Assembly: GCA_018242045.1 (NCBI GenBank)
Contig: JAFECR010000014.1
Coordinates: forward strand, 7,449 to 71,448
Length of the DNA: 64,000 nucleotides
Source: Pseudomonadota bacterium
GTDB taxonomy: Bacteria; Pseudomonadota; Gammaproteobacteria; Berkiellales; Berkiellaceae
Direction: 5' to 3'
The translations under genes and the position numbers were made by a program. Positions 1 to 9,024 of this stretch are shown one piece after another. Position 1 is the first letter of the stretch, and each line of letters opens with the position of its first letter. Below the pieces are notes generated by a model. The model had not been told where the DNA came from. It saw only the letters and a list, made by a program, of their open reading frames with translations, and did not search any database.

Positions 1-151
1 TTAAAGTGGATCGAGTATATACTCCCAGTTTAAATTTAGGCTTAAAGCCTGCGCTTACTTCGCAAGCTCGGCCTGACAAGTTAGAAAAATTAAGTAGCAA
101 AACTTAAAAGAAAAAGCCAAAAAGAACCCTAAGTGCTCTCGACAGTTTGGC
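1..151. other. Left-edge segment with a repeat-like terminus and a possible gene tail
   Basis: No complete gene fits here. Positions 18-35 (tatactcccagtttaaat) resemble the ends of the palindromic elements at 10167-10230 and 59497-59672. The third forward frame is open from position 3 to a TAA at 105-107, giving a 34-residue tail ending in KLEKLSSKT. This could be the end of a gene starting left of the window, but 34 open codons in AT-rich DNA can occur by chance. The ABC exporter that follows ends at 152 on the opposite strand. Confidence 0.25.
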
Positions 152-1942
152 TTATACAAGTAGATCAATAAACCCATCATGCTGCTTTTCCCAAAGCTGT
201 GAGTAAAGGCCCTTTGCTAATAATAACGTTTTATGATCACCTTGCTCAACGATACGGCCCTGATCCAGCACAATAATTCTATCCATTGCAATAAGCGTAG
301 ATAGCCGGTGAGCAACCACAATTGTCGTACGCCCCTTCATCAAGCTACCTAAACTTTGTTGAATAATCGCTTCTGTCTTGGAATCTAAAGCGCTGGTGGC
401 TTCATCAAGCAAAACAATAGGTGGGTTTCTCAAAAATGCTCGCGCTATCGCGATTCTTTGTCTTTGGCCTCCTGATATCTTCAGGCCTCTTTGTCCTACT
501 AACGTATTATATTCTTCTGGCAAACTCATAATAAAATCATGAATATGTGCTTTTTTAGCTGCTTCAATTAAATCTTCATTTGAAACATGTGCTACACCAT
601 AAGCAACATTCTCAGCAATGGATCTATGGAATAAACTAATATCTTGTGGTACTAAAGATATTTGATGACGCAATGCAATTTGTGTCATCGATTGAATAGG
701 ATGATCATCAATAGTAATCAGTCCTTTTTTTACATCATAAAGCCTTAAGATGAGCTTAAGCAACGTCGTTTTACCACAACCTGAACGTCCCACGATCCCA
801 ACTTTTTCACCTGAATGAATTTCCAAATTGAGATCTTCCAAAACAAGTTTATCATTATATCCAAAAGAAACATTGCTAAATTTTATAGATCCTTTTTGCA
901 ACGCGTAGTCTTTTGCATTTTCTTTATCTTTAACGTTTTGTACTACTTGAAGTAAACTCATACCTTCAGATAATTTACCTAGATGCTGAGAAAGATCTAA
1001 AAACTGTTTGCCCAAATCATGAACAAATCCCGCCATTGACCAGCTTAAGGATAGAATAAATGCAAAATCACCAGCAGAAACAGTTTGATAATAGAAACCA
1101 ACCAGTAAGCCTATCAACATCAACGAAATAAAAAGCGTGGTTAATAGCCCATGCCCTAAGCGGGCAAGGTTAAAATAAGACTGCAATGATCGATCTTCTT
1201 CAACGTATTGGTTAACAAACTTGTCTAAACGATCAATTTCATGGCCCCCAGTTGCATCCGTCACAACCGTCATCATATTGCTTAGACTGTCTACCATTTC
1301 TCCCTGTAACTGACTCTGGCTTGTAGCATATGCTTTGGACTTACGCTCGCCTATGAGTGCATTTCTATAGGAATAACAACAAATTGAAATTGCCCAAAGC
1401 CAGAAAATAAGCGCGAAAAACGGATTAACGCTTGCAAGAAGGCCTCCTGATATAACCAGGGCAAGTAAGGTGGCGATATTTAAATTTAATAGTTGTATCG
1501 CACTTTCCAAACCGGATTGAGCATTGGCAATTTTATTGGCAAGTTGCCCACTATATTGATTTTCAAAATATCCATAAGATTGTCCCAAAAGATAGCGGAA
1601 TAATTTACTTATAAGTGCAGCTTTAGAAGAAGGGATAGATTTTTCGAAGCTAACGCCAATCGTATAATACACCATATTCCGAAGGAGATTAATAATAATC
1701 ATTGCTGCAACTGGCCAACCAATTATATTAACGGATGTTGTTAACCATGACATAAAACCGGTTGATTGGTTACTAAAAACAGCTTGATTTGTGTTTTGAA
1801 GGGCATCAACTAAAATACCTAACAAATAAGGAGATGCAGGCCAAGTCACTGCCCAAAAAAGCGAAGCAATAATAATAGCACTCAGCGCTAATGGATGTGC
1901 TTTGGCATATAATTTTAATATATCAATTGTGCTTCTCATCAT
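152..1942 (-). CDS. ABC exporter, fused permease and ATPase (MsbA/MDR type)
   Basis: Half-transporter of about 596 residues. An N-terminal six-helix exporter domain (hydrophobic stretches near residues 20-35, 75-95, 155-190 and 265-300) is followed by a nucleotide-binding domain with Walker A GRSGCGKTT, signature ISGGQRQR, Walker B IVLLDEATSALD and H-loop VVAHRLS. All ATPase motifs are intact, so it should work as a homodimeric exporter in the inner membrane. The substrate (lipid, peptide or drug) cannot be read from the sequence. The ATG pair at 1942/1939 is preferred; an in-frame TTG at 1990 with a GAGAG box only three bases upstream would add 16 residues. It is divergent from the hydrolase at 2142, with about 200 bp between them. 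Confidence 0.85.
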   Translation of the reverse strand: MMRSTIDILKLYAKAHPLALSAIIIASLFWAVTWPASPYLLGILVDALQNTNQAVFSNQSTGFMSWLTTSVNIIGWPVAAMIIINLLRNMVYYTIGVSFEKSIPSSKAALISKLFRYLLGQSYGYFENQYSGQLANKIANAQSGLESAIQLLNLNIATLLALVISGGLLASVNPFFALIFWLWAISICCYSYRNALIGERKSKAYATSQSQLQGEMVDSLSNMMTVVTDATGGHEIDRLDKFVNQYVEEDRSLQSYFNLARLGHGLLTTLFISLMLIGLLVGFYYQTVSAGDFAFILSLSWSMAGFVHDLGKQFLDLSQHLGKLSEGMSLLQVVQNVKDKENAKDYALQKGSIKFSNVSFGYNDKLVLEDLNLEIHSGEKVGIVGRSGCGKTTLLKLILRLYDVKKGLITIDDHPIQSMTQIALRHQISLVPQDISLFHRSIAENVAYGVAHVSNEDLIEAAKKAHIHDFIMSLPEEYNTLVGQRGLKISGGQRQRIAIARAFLRNPPIVLLDEATSALDSKTEAIIQQSLGSLMKGRTTIVVAHRLSTLIAMDRIIVLDQGRIVEQGDHKTLLLAKGLYSQLWEKQHDGFIDLLV

Positions 1943-2141
1943 AGTGTTTACTTTCGACAGTGTGATTTTAGAAGTTGTACGTGCATACAAAAGCTCTCTT
2001 TTTATTGATTGATGAGAATGTTACCTTAAGATTAATGAAAATTAAGCCTCTAAACAACTTTAACAAGCATCAGTTATTTATTTAACCTAACGAAGTCTCA
2101 AAATCAATGATCAATCGATTTAAGGATTAAAGGAGCTAAAC

Positions 2142-2939
2142 GTGAGTAAAATTAGGATCCACAATAATGAAATTTACTATGAATTGCATGGGAAAGGACA
2201 CCCTTTAGTTCTTATTGGTGGCTATTCCTGTGATCATACTTTTTGGAAATCAATCCTTGAAGAACTTGCCAATCATTTTCAAGTATTGGTTTTTGATAAT
2301 CGGGGTATTGGCCAATCAACACAAATTAATCAATTACCTTTCCATTTAGAGGATTTGGCGGCAGATACTATCGCGTTAATTCAATCACTCGGGTTAGAAC
2401 AACCCTATCTTTTAGGACAGTCTATGGGGGGTGCCATCGCGCAAACGGTTGCAGATCAATTCAATGATATCAAAAAATTAATTATTTTAAATTCATCAAC
2501 TCAGGTGAATGCCAGAACGCTCATGGTTTTAGAAACATTTATTATGATGCTTAAAGAGAAGATCTCCATTGATAGCGTAATTGAAGCCAGCATCCCTTGG
2601 TTCTTTTCAGCTCAATATTTGTTTGATAGCAGTAACATATTGAAATATAAGGCTGAGCTGATGCAAAATCCATTTCCACCAACAATTCAAATTTTAGAAC
2701 AACAATTAAGTGCGTTAAAAATGTTTAATTCAAATAGCTGGATAAACAGGGTGAAGAACCCAACCTTAGTCATTTCTAGCGACGAAGACATCATTTGTAC
2801 GCCTGCAGAGTGTAAAGTATTAGCTCAGCGCATGCCTAATGCACAATTAGTCAATATCACTGGTGGGCATTCAAGCCCAATTGAAAATCCACTAGGTGTA
2901 ATAAATGCAATCAAAGACTTTCTAAAAACCGAGATCTAA
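2142..2939 (+). CDS. alpha/beta-hydrolase fold protein
   Basis: A 265-residue single-domain alpha/beta hydrolase. The oxyanion region is GGYSCDHTFW and a DNRGIGQS strand-loop follows. The nucleophile elbow is GQSMGG, with Ser near residue 94. The acid is probably in SSDEDIICTP, and the catalytic His lies in GGHSSPIENP. Length and motifs resemble BioH, RutD and 3-oxoadipate enol-lactonase, but the substrate is not identifiable. The start is GTG, supported by an AGGAG box six to seven bases upstream. Its 3' end overlaps the convergent gene at 2936 by four bases. Confidence 0.85.
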   Translation: MSKIRIHNNEIYYELHGKGHPLVLIGGYSCDHTFWKSILEELANHFQVLVFDNRGIGQSTQINQLPFHLEDLAADTIALIQSLGLEQPYLLGQSMGGAIAQTVADQFNDIKKLIILNSSTQVNARTLMVLETFIMMLKEKISIDSVIEASIPWFFSAQYLFDSSNILKYKAELMQNPFPPTIQILEQQLSALKMFNSNSWINRVKNPTLVISSDEDIICTPAECKVLAQRMPNAQLVNITGGHSSPIENPLGVINAIKDFLKTEI

Positions 2940-3658
2940 ATTCCAAATTCTTGCTCAATGGTTGATGTTAATTTTTCATATGCATGGTTAAGCAAAGGCT
3001 CGCCATGCGCACTCAACAGATGTTTAAAGGTAAGTGATTTTAATCTTGCAAAATCTTGAGCTTGGATGTTGCACGCTTGTTGCCATATTTTAGAAATGGC
3101 AGCCTCACCTAAAAACCCTAAATTTGTATATAATTTTCCAGTTTCTTCACTAAAAAACTTATCAATAAAGTTCCAATTTTTTATACTATCACAAGTAATA
3201 AGAATGCCGCCTTCACGATTTATATGCAAAATTGCTTCAGGTTGCGTAGCACTTTCAAAGACAAATAAAGAACAATCTGGAAATGGCATTTTACCATTGA
3301 CGACAAGCTCAACTGTTGCGCTTTTTTCATTCTGATGTTTCATCCCTTTTAAGGCCCACAGCTTTGCCTGGTATCTATCAAGATAAAATGGATCATGCCT
3401 ACCATGAAATGCGCCAATTCTTACGACATTAGTGACTTGACCTAGATTATCAAGAAGCGCAAGACCCTGCTCATTTAATCTAACGGTGTTGATTAGCGTT
3501 AGCTCATGGGCATTTTTCACGACCACCATATTGCAACTATGTTGTAGCTCATGCCCCTCATGAAAAGTAATATTTGTCCCCATAACAAAAAATATGTTGG
3601 GAAAAATTTCTTTAAGATCACCATGCTCCCAAGCGGGAGCATACTGCGACTGACTCAT
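2936..3658 (-). CDS. Metallo-beta-lactamase-fold-like protein
   Basis: A 240-residue protein with the general layout of an MBL-fold domain. A beta-rich start precedes a degenerate metal site FHGRHDPFYLDRY, a later GGILITCDSIKNW strand and a C-terminal LLSAHGEP that matches the last histidine region of the fold. The canonical HxHxDH is not intact, so hydrolase activity is doubtful and it may be a divergent or non-metal member. The ATG at 3658 has AAGGT upstream. It lies 18 bp downstream of the F-box/LRR gene on the same strand, so the two are probably co-transcribed. Function unknown. Confidence 0.6.
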   Translation of the reverse strand: MSQSQYAPAWEHGDLKEIFPNIFFVMGTNITFHEGHELQHSCNMVVVKNAHELTLINTVRLNEQGLALLDNLGQVTNVVRIGAFHGRHDPFYLDRYQAKLWALKGMKHQNEKSATVELVVNGKMPFPDCSLFVFESATQPEAILHINREGGILITCDSIKNWNFIDKFFSEETGKLYTNLGFLGEAAISKIWQQACNIQAQDFARLKSLTFKHLLSAHGEPLLNHAYEKLTSTIEQEFGI

Positions 3659-3676
3659 TCACATACCTTTTTAATG

Positions 3677-4690
3677 TTAGTTACGAGACGGCCTTGTTTT
3701 TTTTCCTTTAGTTTCTTCGATTTCACTTTGCTCAATCGGAAGATAACTACAAAGAGGCTGAAAATTGTTTATTCCTGTAAAGCTTAGCATGCTCTTAAAT
3801 TGAGAAATTAGCGAATCAACATTGATGATTTCACTTAAGGATTTTAAGCCTAGCTCCTTAAATGAATCAACATTGACGATAGCTAAGGATTTTGGGCATA
3901 ATTGCTTATACCATGCTTGCCCAAATTTCTTTTTCAGTTCTTCTGAAACTTCAGATATTTGATTATCTAAGCATATTAAATTATGAAGCTGGGGACATTC
4001 AGCAAGCTCTGTTGGCAAAGTGGTAAGCTTATTCTTGCTACAATTTAATACTTTAAGCGACACACAAATTTTAAGATCTTCTGGCAATTTATTAAGATCA
4101 TTGTCATGACAATCTATGTATTCAACGCTTTTCCAAAAAGATTGATATTTTACATAAGGGCCATCTTTTTTAAAAAGTATAGCAGGGATCCTCGTCAAAT
4201 TACTGTTTCTAAGCACAAGCGTCTTTGATTTTTTTAAAATTGCTTCCTCTATTTTTTTTGAAATAATTTCTATATTAATTTTTTCTATTAATGTATGTCG
4301 TTCAAGGAATGTTTTCAAATTTGGTGGTGGCCGATTTTCTATTTTGCTGATGTCGTCAAAAAATTTAGAAAAAACAGGGAACTCAACTTCATCCCAAGCA
4401 CAATAAAATTCTTCTAGTCCTCCTCTATAGATATCATCAAAGTGCTCAATTTCCTTAATTTGATTCTGCGCAACTATATTAAATTTCTTCAAACAACGCT
4501 GCCTCAAGCTTTCTGCTTGAGTAGTCACTTTTGGCGCAATTTCATCAAAATAACGATTAAGCGATTGGAAGAACTCATGGTGAGATAATGTCGTATTCCA
4601 CAATTTACATACTGTATTTAAATGAAGATCATATGGAAGAAATGATAATATTAAGCCTAGGATATCTTTCTGCTCAAAAGAAGAAAGCAT
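3677..4690 (-). CDS. F-box and leucine-rich-repeat protein, candidate host-directed effector
   Basis: A 337-residue protein. Residues 4-45 read as an F-box (ILGLILSFLPYDL, then VCKLWN). The middle is helical and charged, and residues 190-255 hold LRR units such as LKVLNCSKNKLTTLP and NDLNKLPEDL. F-box plus LRR is the layout of eukaryotic SCF ubiquitin-ligase adaptors and of Legionella LegU/LegL-type Dot/Icm substrates. The C-terminus is basic (KGKKTRPSRN). The ATG at 4690 is supported by GAGGTGA five bases upstream. No signal peptide or membrane segment is seen. An effector role is inferred from domain content only. Confidence 0.75.
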   Translation of the reverse strand: MLSSFEQKDILGLILSFLPYDLHLNTVCKLWNTTLSHHEFFQSLNRYFDEIAPKVTTQAESLRQRCLKKFNIVAQNQIKEIEHFDDIYRGGLEEFYCAWDEVEFPVFSKFFDDISKIENRPPPNLKTFLERHTLIEKINIEIISKKIEEAILKKSKTLVLRNSNLTRIPAILFKKDGPYVKYQSFWKSVEYIDCHDNDLNKLPEDLKICVSLKVLNCSKNKLTTLPTELAECPQLHNLICLDNQISEVSEELKKKFGQAWYKQLCPKSLAIVNVDSFKELGLKSLSEIINVDSLISQFKSMLSFTGINNFQPLCSYLPIEQSEIEETKGKKTRPSRN

Positions 4691-4835
4691 TTGTCACCTC
4701 AGTCTAGTTTGCACCTTCATGTCGTGCGCTAATTTTCTCACTACCAATCGAATAATTGCAAGATCTGAAATAATTCTACAGTGCATAACTCAAGGCATTA
4801 TGAGTTATGCACTGAAATTGGATGAAAGAGTATAA

Positions 4836-6302
4836 CTATAAACCGGGGTGCTTTGAAGCAAGTGTCTCTTCCTTCGAAGTAGCACTAGCAACATGACGTT
4901 GATATCCTAAGTGGGCAACATCCTTAACAAAGCGATATAATAGTGCAGTATTATTTTGTTCTCTCATTTCTGGCTTTAAGCAATCTTTAGACAGACGACT
5001 TCCCACTGTCGGACTTTGTTCAAGACAGTTTTCTTGAAATGCGACAAGTGAAGGTATTCGCACTTGCAGAACTTCAGCAGATAATGCAAATTTGAAATAA
5101 TCTTGCATTTTCTCTAAACAAATTTCATCCCTTGATTTTTCAATATAAAATCCCCGATAAAAAAAACTGCATAGCTTTTTATAAAAATTTTTTGAAAAAT
5201 CGATTAAATTTCTATTGAAATTGGAGATGGACTCAGCTATCCAATGTTTTTTTTTCGGTTCTAGGCTATTAATCGCCAAGATATGATATTTATTTGATAA
5301 ATCTTTGTTCTTCTTTAGTTCATGTATATGATTAGAACCTACTATCGTAATCACATAAGGCTCACTTTGACCAGCGGCCACCTGGGCCATACATTTATCC
5401 CTTATCATAAATAAAGATGTAAAAATGTCAGTGGGGGACGAATGGAACGAAATTGACAATAATAAGCTAGGATGATAAGCACATGCGCCTTTTGACATAG
5501 CTGATTTATAAAACGCCTCACATTCAGCAGGAGTTAATTTGCTATTAATCGTGTAGGTATAACAAGATGCTAAATTTATGCTGGTTTTTTTAATATTTAA
5601 TTCCTTAGCCAGTTGCTCTGTAACATAAGTTGACATAAATTGTGCTTCAGCATCATTTTGTTTAAATAAATTTTGATAGAATTCGTAGAAAAAGTCTTCT
5701 GTTAATAATGCTTTTGCTGAAAACGTTGGTGGTGCTACGCCAGCAGATACTGCCATTTCTTGTGAAGTTATCATAAGACACATGGCGTTAATTACAGCAC
5801 TATTCAAGGTATTATGCTCTTCGCCCATTAACACCATCAAAGGTTTTTGCAAATGCTTTGCTTGATGCATTTCTGCTTGAATTCGTTGACGCAAAAGTGA
5901 ATATGCTTCATCAACTTCTTTTGCCAGTTTTTCTGGCCATCCTTGGCTTTTAAATTCTGCTAATATCGCATCAAAAAATTCGCGCGTATTTTTGGTTGAC
6001 AACTGTTCTATGGGTTCTTGATTTATGATTGAAGTTTCTTGTATGTTTGGATTTTCATCGTCTCTTGTTCCTATCATACGCCCAATACCGACCCCCAAAC
6101 CATAATGAAAATTGGTGGCACGTTTATCCATTTCTGCGGCAATAAGATTAAGTTGCTTTTGAAATTCTTCTTTTTCATCGATAGAACACACTTGCTCAGA
6201 AGTATTAACCGCATTGGCATGATTTATAAGCCCTTGGTTGATATAATTTTCTGAGTGAGATGAGTAAGCTGGCCCTAGTTGATTTGCCGCTAAAAATAGC
6301 AT
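4836..6302 (-). CDS. Large orphan protein with GEEH and GSNH motifs (EreA/ChaN-like?)
   Basis: A 488-residue protein of unknown function. Two motif pairs stand out: LMVLMGEEHNT near residue 155 and VITIVGSNHIHEL near residue 325. The EreA/ChaN/TIKI superfamily shares a GE-x-H near the start of its fold and a second histidine after a hydrophobic strand, so a distant relationship is possible. Between them lie helical segments with several cysteines. No signal peptide or clear membrane helix is seen. The ATG at 6302 has GAGG upstream. The gene stands alone: 145 bp separate it from the F-box gene, and the photolyase behind it is divergent. Confidence 0.6.
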   Translation of the reverse strand: MLFLAANQLGPAYSSHSENYINQGLINHANAVNTSEQVCSIDEKEEFQKQLNLIAAEMDKRATNFHYGLGVGIGRMIGTRDDENPNIQETSIINQEPIEQLSTKNTREFFDAILAEFKSQGWPEKLAKEVDEAYSLLRQRIQAEMHQAKHLQKPLMVLMGEEHNTLNSAVINAMCLMITSQEMAVSAGVAPPTFSAKALLTEDFFYEFYQNLFKQNDAEAQFMSTYVTEQLAKELNIKKTSINLASCYTYTINSKLTPAECEAFYKSAMSKGACAYHPSLLLSISFHSSPTDIFTSLFMIRDKCMAQVAAGQSEPYVITIVGSNHIHELKKNKDLSNKYHILAINSLEPKKKHWIAESISNFNRNLIDFSKNFYKKLCSFFYRGFYIEKSRDEICLEKMQDYFKFALSAEVLQVRIPSLVAFQENCLEQSPTVGSRLSKDCLKPEMREQNNTALLYRFVKDVAHLGYQRHVASATSKEETLASKHPGL

Positions 6303-6538
6303 AAAAACCTCGTGTTTGAATTAGTAACAAGATCTGCTTCAACAAGCATTCAGCAGAAAATTAATTTAAAAAATATAGGTGTAATTGCGCAGCTTCGTAG
6401 ATAAGCTATAAGATATCATTCTTTTAATGCAAAATAAAGTTAATGTTGTGAATAGCAAATTTTGAATGTTCGTGATTTGCTCTAAAGTTGTTTAACTTGC
6501 AGTGGACATGAGTAACCGAATTTTTAAGGGAAATTAAA

Positions 6539-7975
6539 ATGAAAAAAGCAGCGCCTGTTATTGTGTGGTTTCGACAAGATCTGCGTTTAAATGATAACCC
6601 TGCTTTGGTTGCAGCGGCCAAAACAAAGGGGCCTATCCTATTTGTTTATATCTTAGATGAATCACAACAATGCTGGGAAATGGGCAAAGCTTCTTGTTGG
6701 TGGTTGCATGCTAGCTTAGAACAACTTGCTATTTCAATAACAAAATACTATCACGCCCAATTAATTTTATTAAAAGGAAATCCACAAGAATTACTAGAAG
6801 ATTTGATAAAAACAAGTGCTGCTCAAGCTGTTTATTGGAATCGATGTTATGAACCAGGCGTCATTGCACGTGATACCGCCATCAAACAATTTTTAAAACA
6901 ACGCAATATCGAGGTATTTACCTTTAATAGTGCCTTACTTCACGAGCCCTGGGAATACCAAAATCGCTCAAAACAACCTTTTAAGATTTTTACTCCTTTT
7001 TGGAAAACATTGCAAACAATGCCTCTAAGGCAGCCATTAGCCATACCTAAAAATATAAGATCGTTTAAGAAATTAACTTCTCTTTCACTTGAGCAATTAT
7101 CATTATTATCAAATTACCCTTGGTATGAAAAATTGCAAAACTATTGGCAAGCTGGCGAAAACAGTGCCTCCCATCAACTAAAGCTTTTTTTAAAGTCGGG
7201 TATCAAGGGTTATCAGATACTTAGAAATAGGCCTGATTTGTATAATACCTCTCGGTTATCCCCACATTTACATTTTGGTGAAATAAGCCCAGTAAAAATA
7301 TGGTCTACTTGCCAACAAACCCTTGAAAAAGATCCCTCACTAAACCAAGATATCTCGTGTTTTTTATCGGAATTAGCCTGGCGTGAATTTTCTTATCATC
7401 TTTTATACTATCAACCTACATTGCCGGATAAGCCTTATCGTGCTGCTTTTAATAAATTCACATGGGAAAAAAATGAACAAGCACTTAAATCCTGGCAACA
7501 AGGTTTAACCGGATATCCAATAGTTGATGCAGCTATGCGAGAACTATGGGAAACCGGTTGGATGCATAATCGAAGCCGCATGATAGTCGCTTCTTTTTTA
7601 ACAAAGCATCTGCTACAACCTTGGCAACTCGGAGAAGCTTGGTTTTGGGATACGCTGGTGGATGCTGATTTAGCAAATAATGCCGCTTCTTGGCAATGGG
7701 TGGCGGGAAGTGGAACAGATGCTGCTCCTTATTTTCGGATCTTTAACCCAGAACTTCAAGCGCATAAATTTGATCCACAAGGTGAATACATCAAAAAATG
7801 GGTGCCAGAATTAAAACTGTTGCCAATCAACTATATTCACGCTCCTTGGAAAGCGCCTTCAGCTGTTTTAGAAAAAGCTGATATTACACTTGGAAAAACT
7901 TATCCAAAACCCATAATAGAGCATAATTTTGCAAGAAAGCGTGCTTTAGAAGCTTATCGAAAAACACAAGGTTAG
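6539..7975 (+). CDS. phrB: Deoxyribodipyrimidine photolyase (class I CPD photolyase)
   Basis: Light-dependent repair of cyclobutane pyrimidine dimers. It is 478 residues long, usual for class I enzymes. The N-terminal antenna-binding Rossmann domain begins VIVWFRQDLRLNDNPAL. The C-terminal FAD domain contains LAWREFSYHLLYYQP, GYPIVDAAMRELWETGWMHN, LVDADLANNAASWQWVAGSG and PYFRIFNPELQ, which are the classic FAD and DNA-lesion contacts. The ATG at 6539 has AAGGGA upstream. It appears monocistronic. Nothing looks damaged, so it should be active in the cytoplasm. Confidence 0.95.
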   Translation: MKKAAPVIVWFRQDLRLNDNPALVAAAKTKGPILFVYILDESQQCWEMGKASCWWLHASLEQLAISITKYYHAQLILLKGNPQELLEDLIKTSAAQAVYWNRCYEPGVIARDTAIKQFLKQRNIEVFTFNSALLHEPWEYQNRSKQPFKIFTPFWKTLQTMPLRQPLAIPKNIRSFKKLTSLSLEQLSLLSNYPWYEKLQNYWQAGENSASHQLKLFLKSGIKGYQILRNRPDLYNTSRLSPHLHFGEISPVKIWSTCQQTLEKDPSLNQDISCFLSELAWREFSYHLLYYQPTLPDKPYRAAFNKFTWEKNEQALKSWQQGLTGYPIVDAAMRELWETGWMHNRSRMIVASFLTKHLLQPWQLGEAWFWDTLVDADLANNAASWQWVAGSGTDAAPYFRIFNPELQAHKFDPQGEYIKKWVPELKLLPINYIHAPWKAPSAVLEKADITLGKTYPKPIIEHNFARKRALEAYRKTQG

Positions 7976-8049
7976 GGAGAGGTTAGGAGTTACTTTTTCG
8001 CACAAATTTAGCCGCATCTTTGATAATGGTATAAATGATCGAAAAAATA

Positions 8050-8706
8050 TCATTCTAAACAAGCGGGCTTGTCATTCTTAGGGTTATTCACTAGTCTCGA
8101 AACTTCTTTTGCTTTAAATATTTTTGCGGCTGCTGGCTTAAAAAGTTTTTCCAACTCACTCAAGGATGCTTGCTCACTAAGCCATAATTCTACATTTGTG
8201 TCGTCTATCACCACGGGCATTCTTAAATGATATTGTTTAACAAAAGCATTAGGTGAGGTTGTTAAAAAAGTAAACCCTGTTTGAACTAAGCCATTTTCTT
8301 TTTCACATCTATCCCAAATTGCCGCCAAAATAAGTGGCTTATCGTCTTTAATGGAAATATAAAAAGGTTTTTTAATTATTTCTTTATCAACTACAACTTC
8401 CTGCCATTCATAATAACCACTCGCTATCACCACGCAACGATGCTCTTTAAATGCTTTTCTAAACATAGGTTTTTCTTGTACTGATTCAGATCTGGCATTT
8501 ATCATCTCTTTAAATTTATTATCTTTATTCCAAAACGGTGAAAAACCCCAATGCATTAATTGGGGGATCTTATCTTCTGTGCATAATATTAAGCAATTTT
8601 GAGTAGGAGAAATGTTATAACGTGGACGAAGATTAAAAGGAATTTCAATGTTAAAATACTTTTCAATAAAAGGTTTTGAATAAGTCAGCGCAAATCTACC
8701 AGGCAT
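8050..8706 (-). CDS. SRAP/HMCES (YedK) family protein lacking the catalytic Cys2
   Basis: A 218-residue SOS-response-associated-peptidase domain protein. Members shield abasic sites in single-stranded DNA through a thiazolidine link made by the N-terminal Cys2 after Met removal. Here the protein begins MPGRFALTYS, with proline at position 2. The other active-site residues are in place: Asn70 in INARSE, Glu100 in GYYEWQ and His160 in YHLRMPVVI, matching YedK Asn75, Glu105 and His160. The start is fixed by the conserved GRF motif, so Cys2 is truly absent. It may bind abasic DNA non-covalently or act as a lyase only. Monocistronic and divergent from the second F-box gene. Confidence 0.85.
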   Translation of the reverse strand: MPGRFALTYSKPFIEKYFNIEIPFNLRPRYNISPTQNCLILCTEDKIPQLMHWGFSPFWNKDNKFKEMINARSESVQEKPMFRKAFKEHRCVVIASGYYEWQEVVVDKEIIKKPFYISIKDDKPLILAAIWDRCEKENGLVQTGFTFLTTSPNAFVKQYHLRMPVVIDDTNVELWLSEQASLSELEKLFKPAAAKIFKAKEVSRLVNNPKNDKPACLE

Positions 8707-9024
8707 AACCCAACCTCAAGCCATTGGATTCTTAATTTTATTATAGGGCATTCAATGATTCATTGAGTGCAACACCACATTTTTTGTGTTGGCAATTTAA
8801 AATACGAAATTTAAGCTCATGGTTCTTAAGCATGTCAGAGTGGGATACATCTTTTGCGAAGATTTATTCACGAGCATTCTCATAATTTGAAGAACAAACA
8901 AAAGGCAGATTATTTGCGATTTGATTTCGCTTAAATCGTGTAGTTCCAACAAACACTTTTATTGTTGAGAAAGCAGACTCAAGCTGATAAAATTTCAGTT
9001 TTACAAATAGCATACAGGTTGCAA
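8707..9024. other. Intergenic region between divergent genes
   Basis: About 320 bp without a convincing gene between the SRAP gene and the second F-box/LRR gene. It holds a near-palindrome caatgattcattg around 8754 and a six-base stem CAACAC/GTGTTG around 8769-8792. It must contain promoters for both genes, but no clear -35/-10 pair was recognised. An in-frame TTG at 8962 could extend the downstream protein by 21 residues. Confidence 0.4.

Noticed and set aside
6424-6621. Small reverse-strand gene before the photolyase
   Set aside because: It overlaps the photolyase start and resembles nothing.
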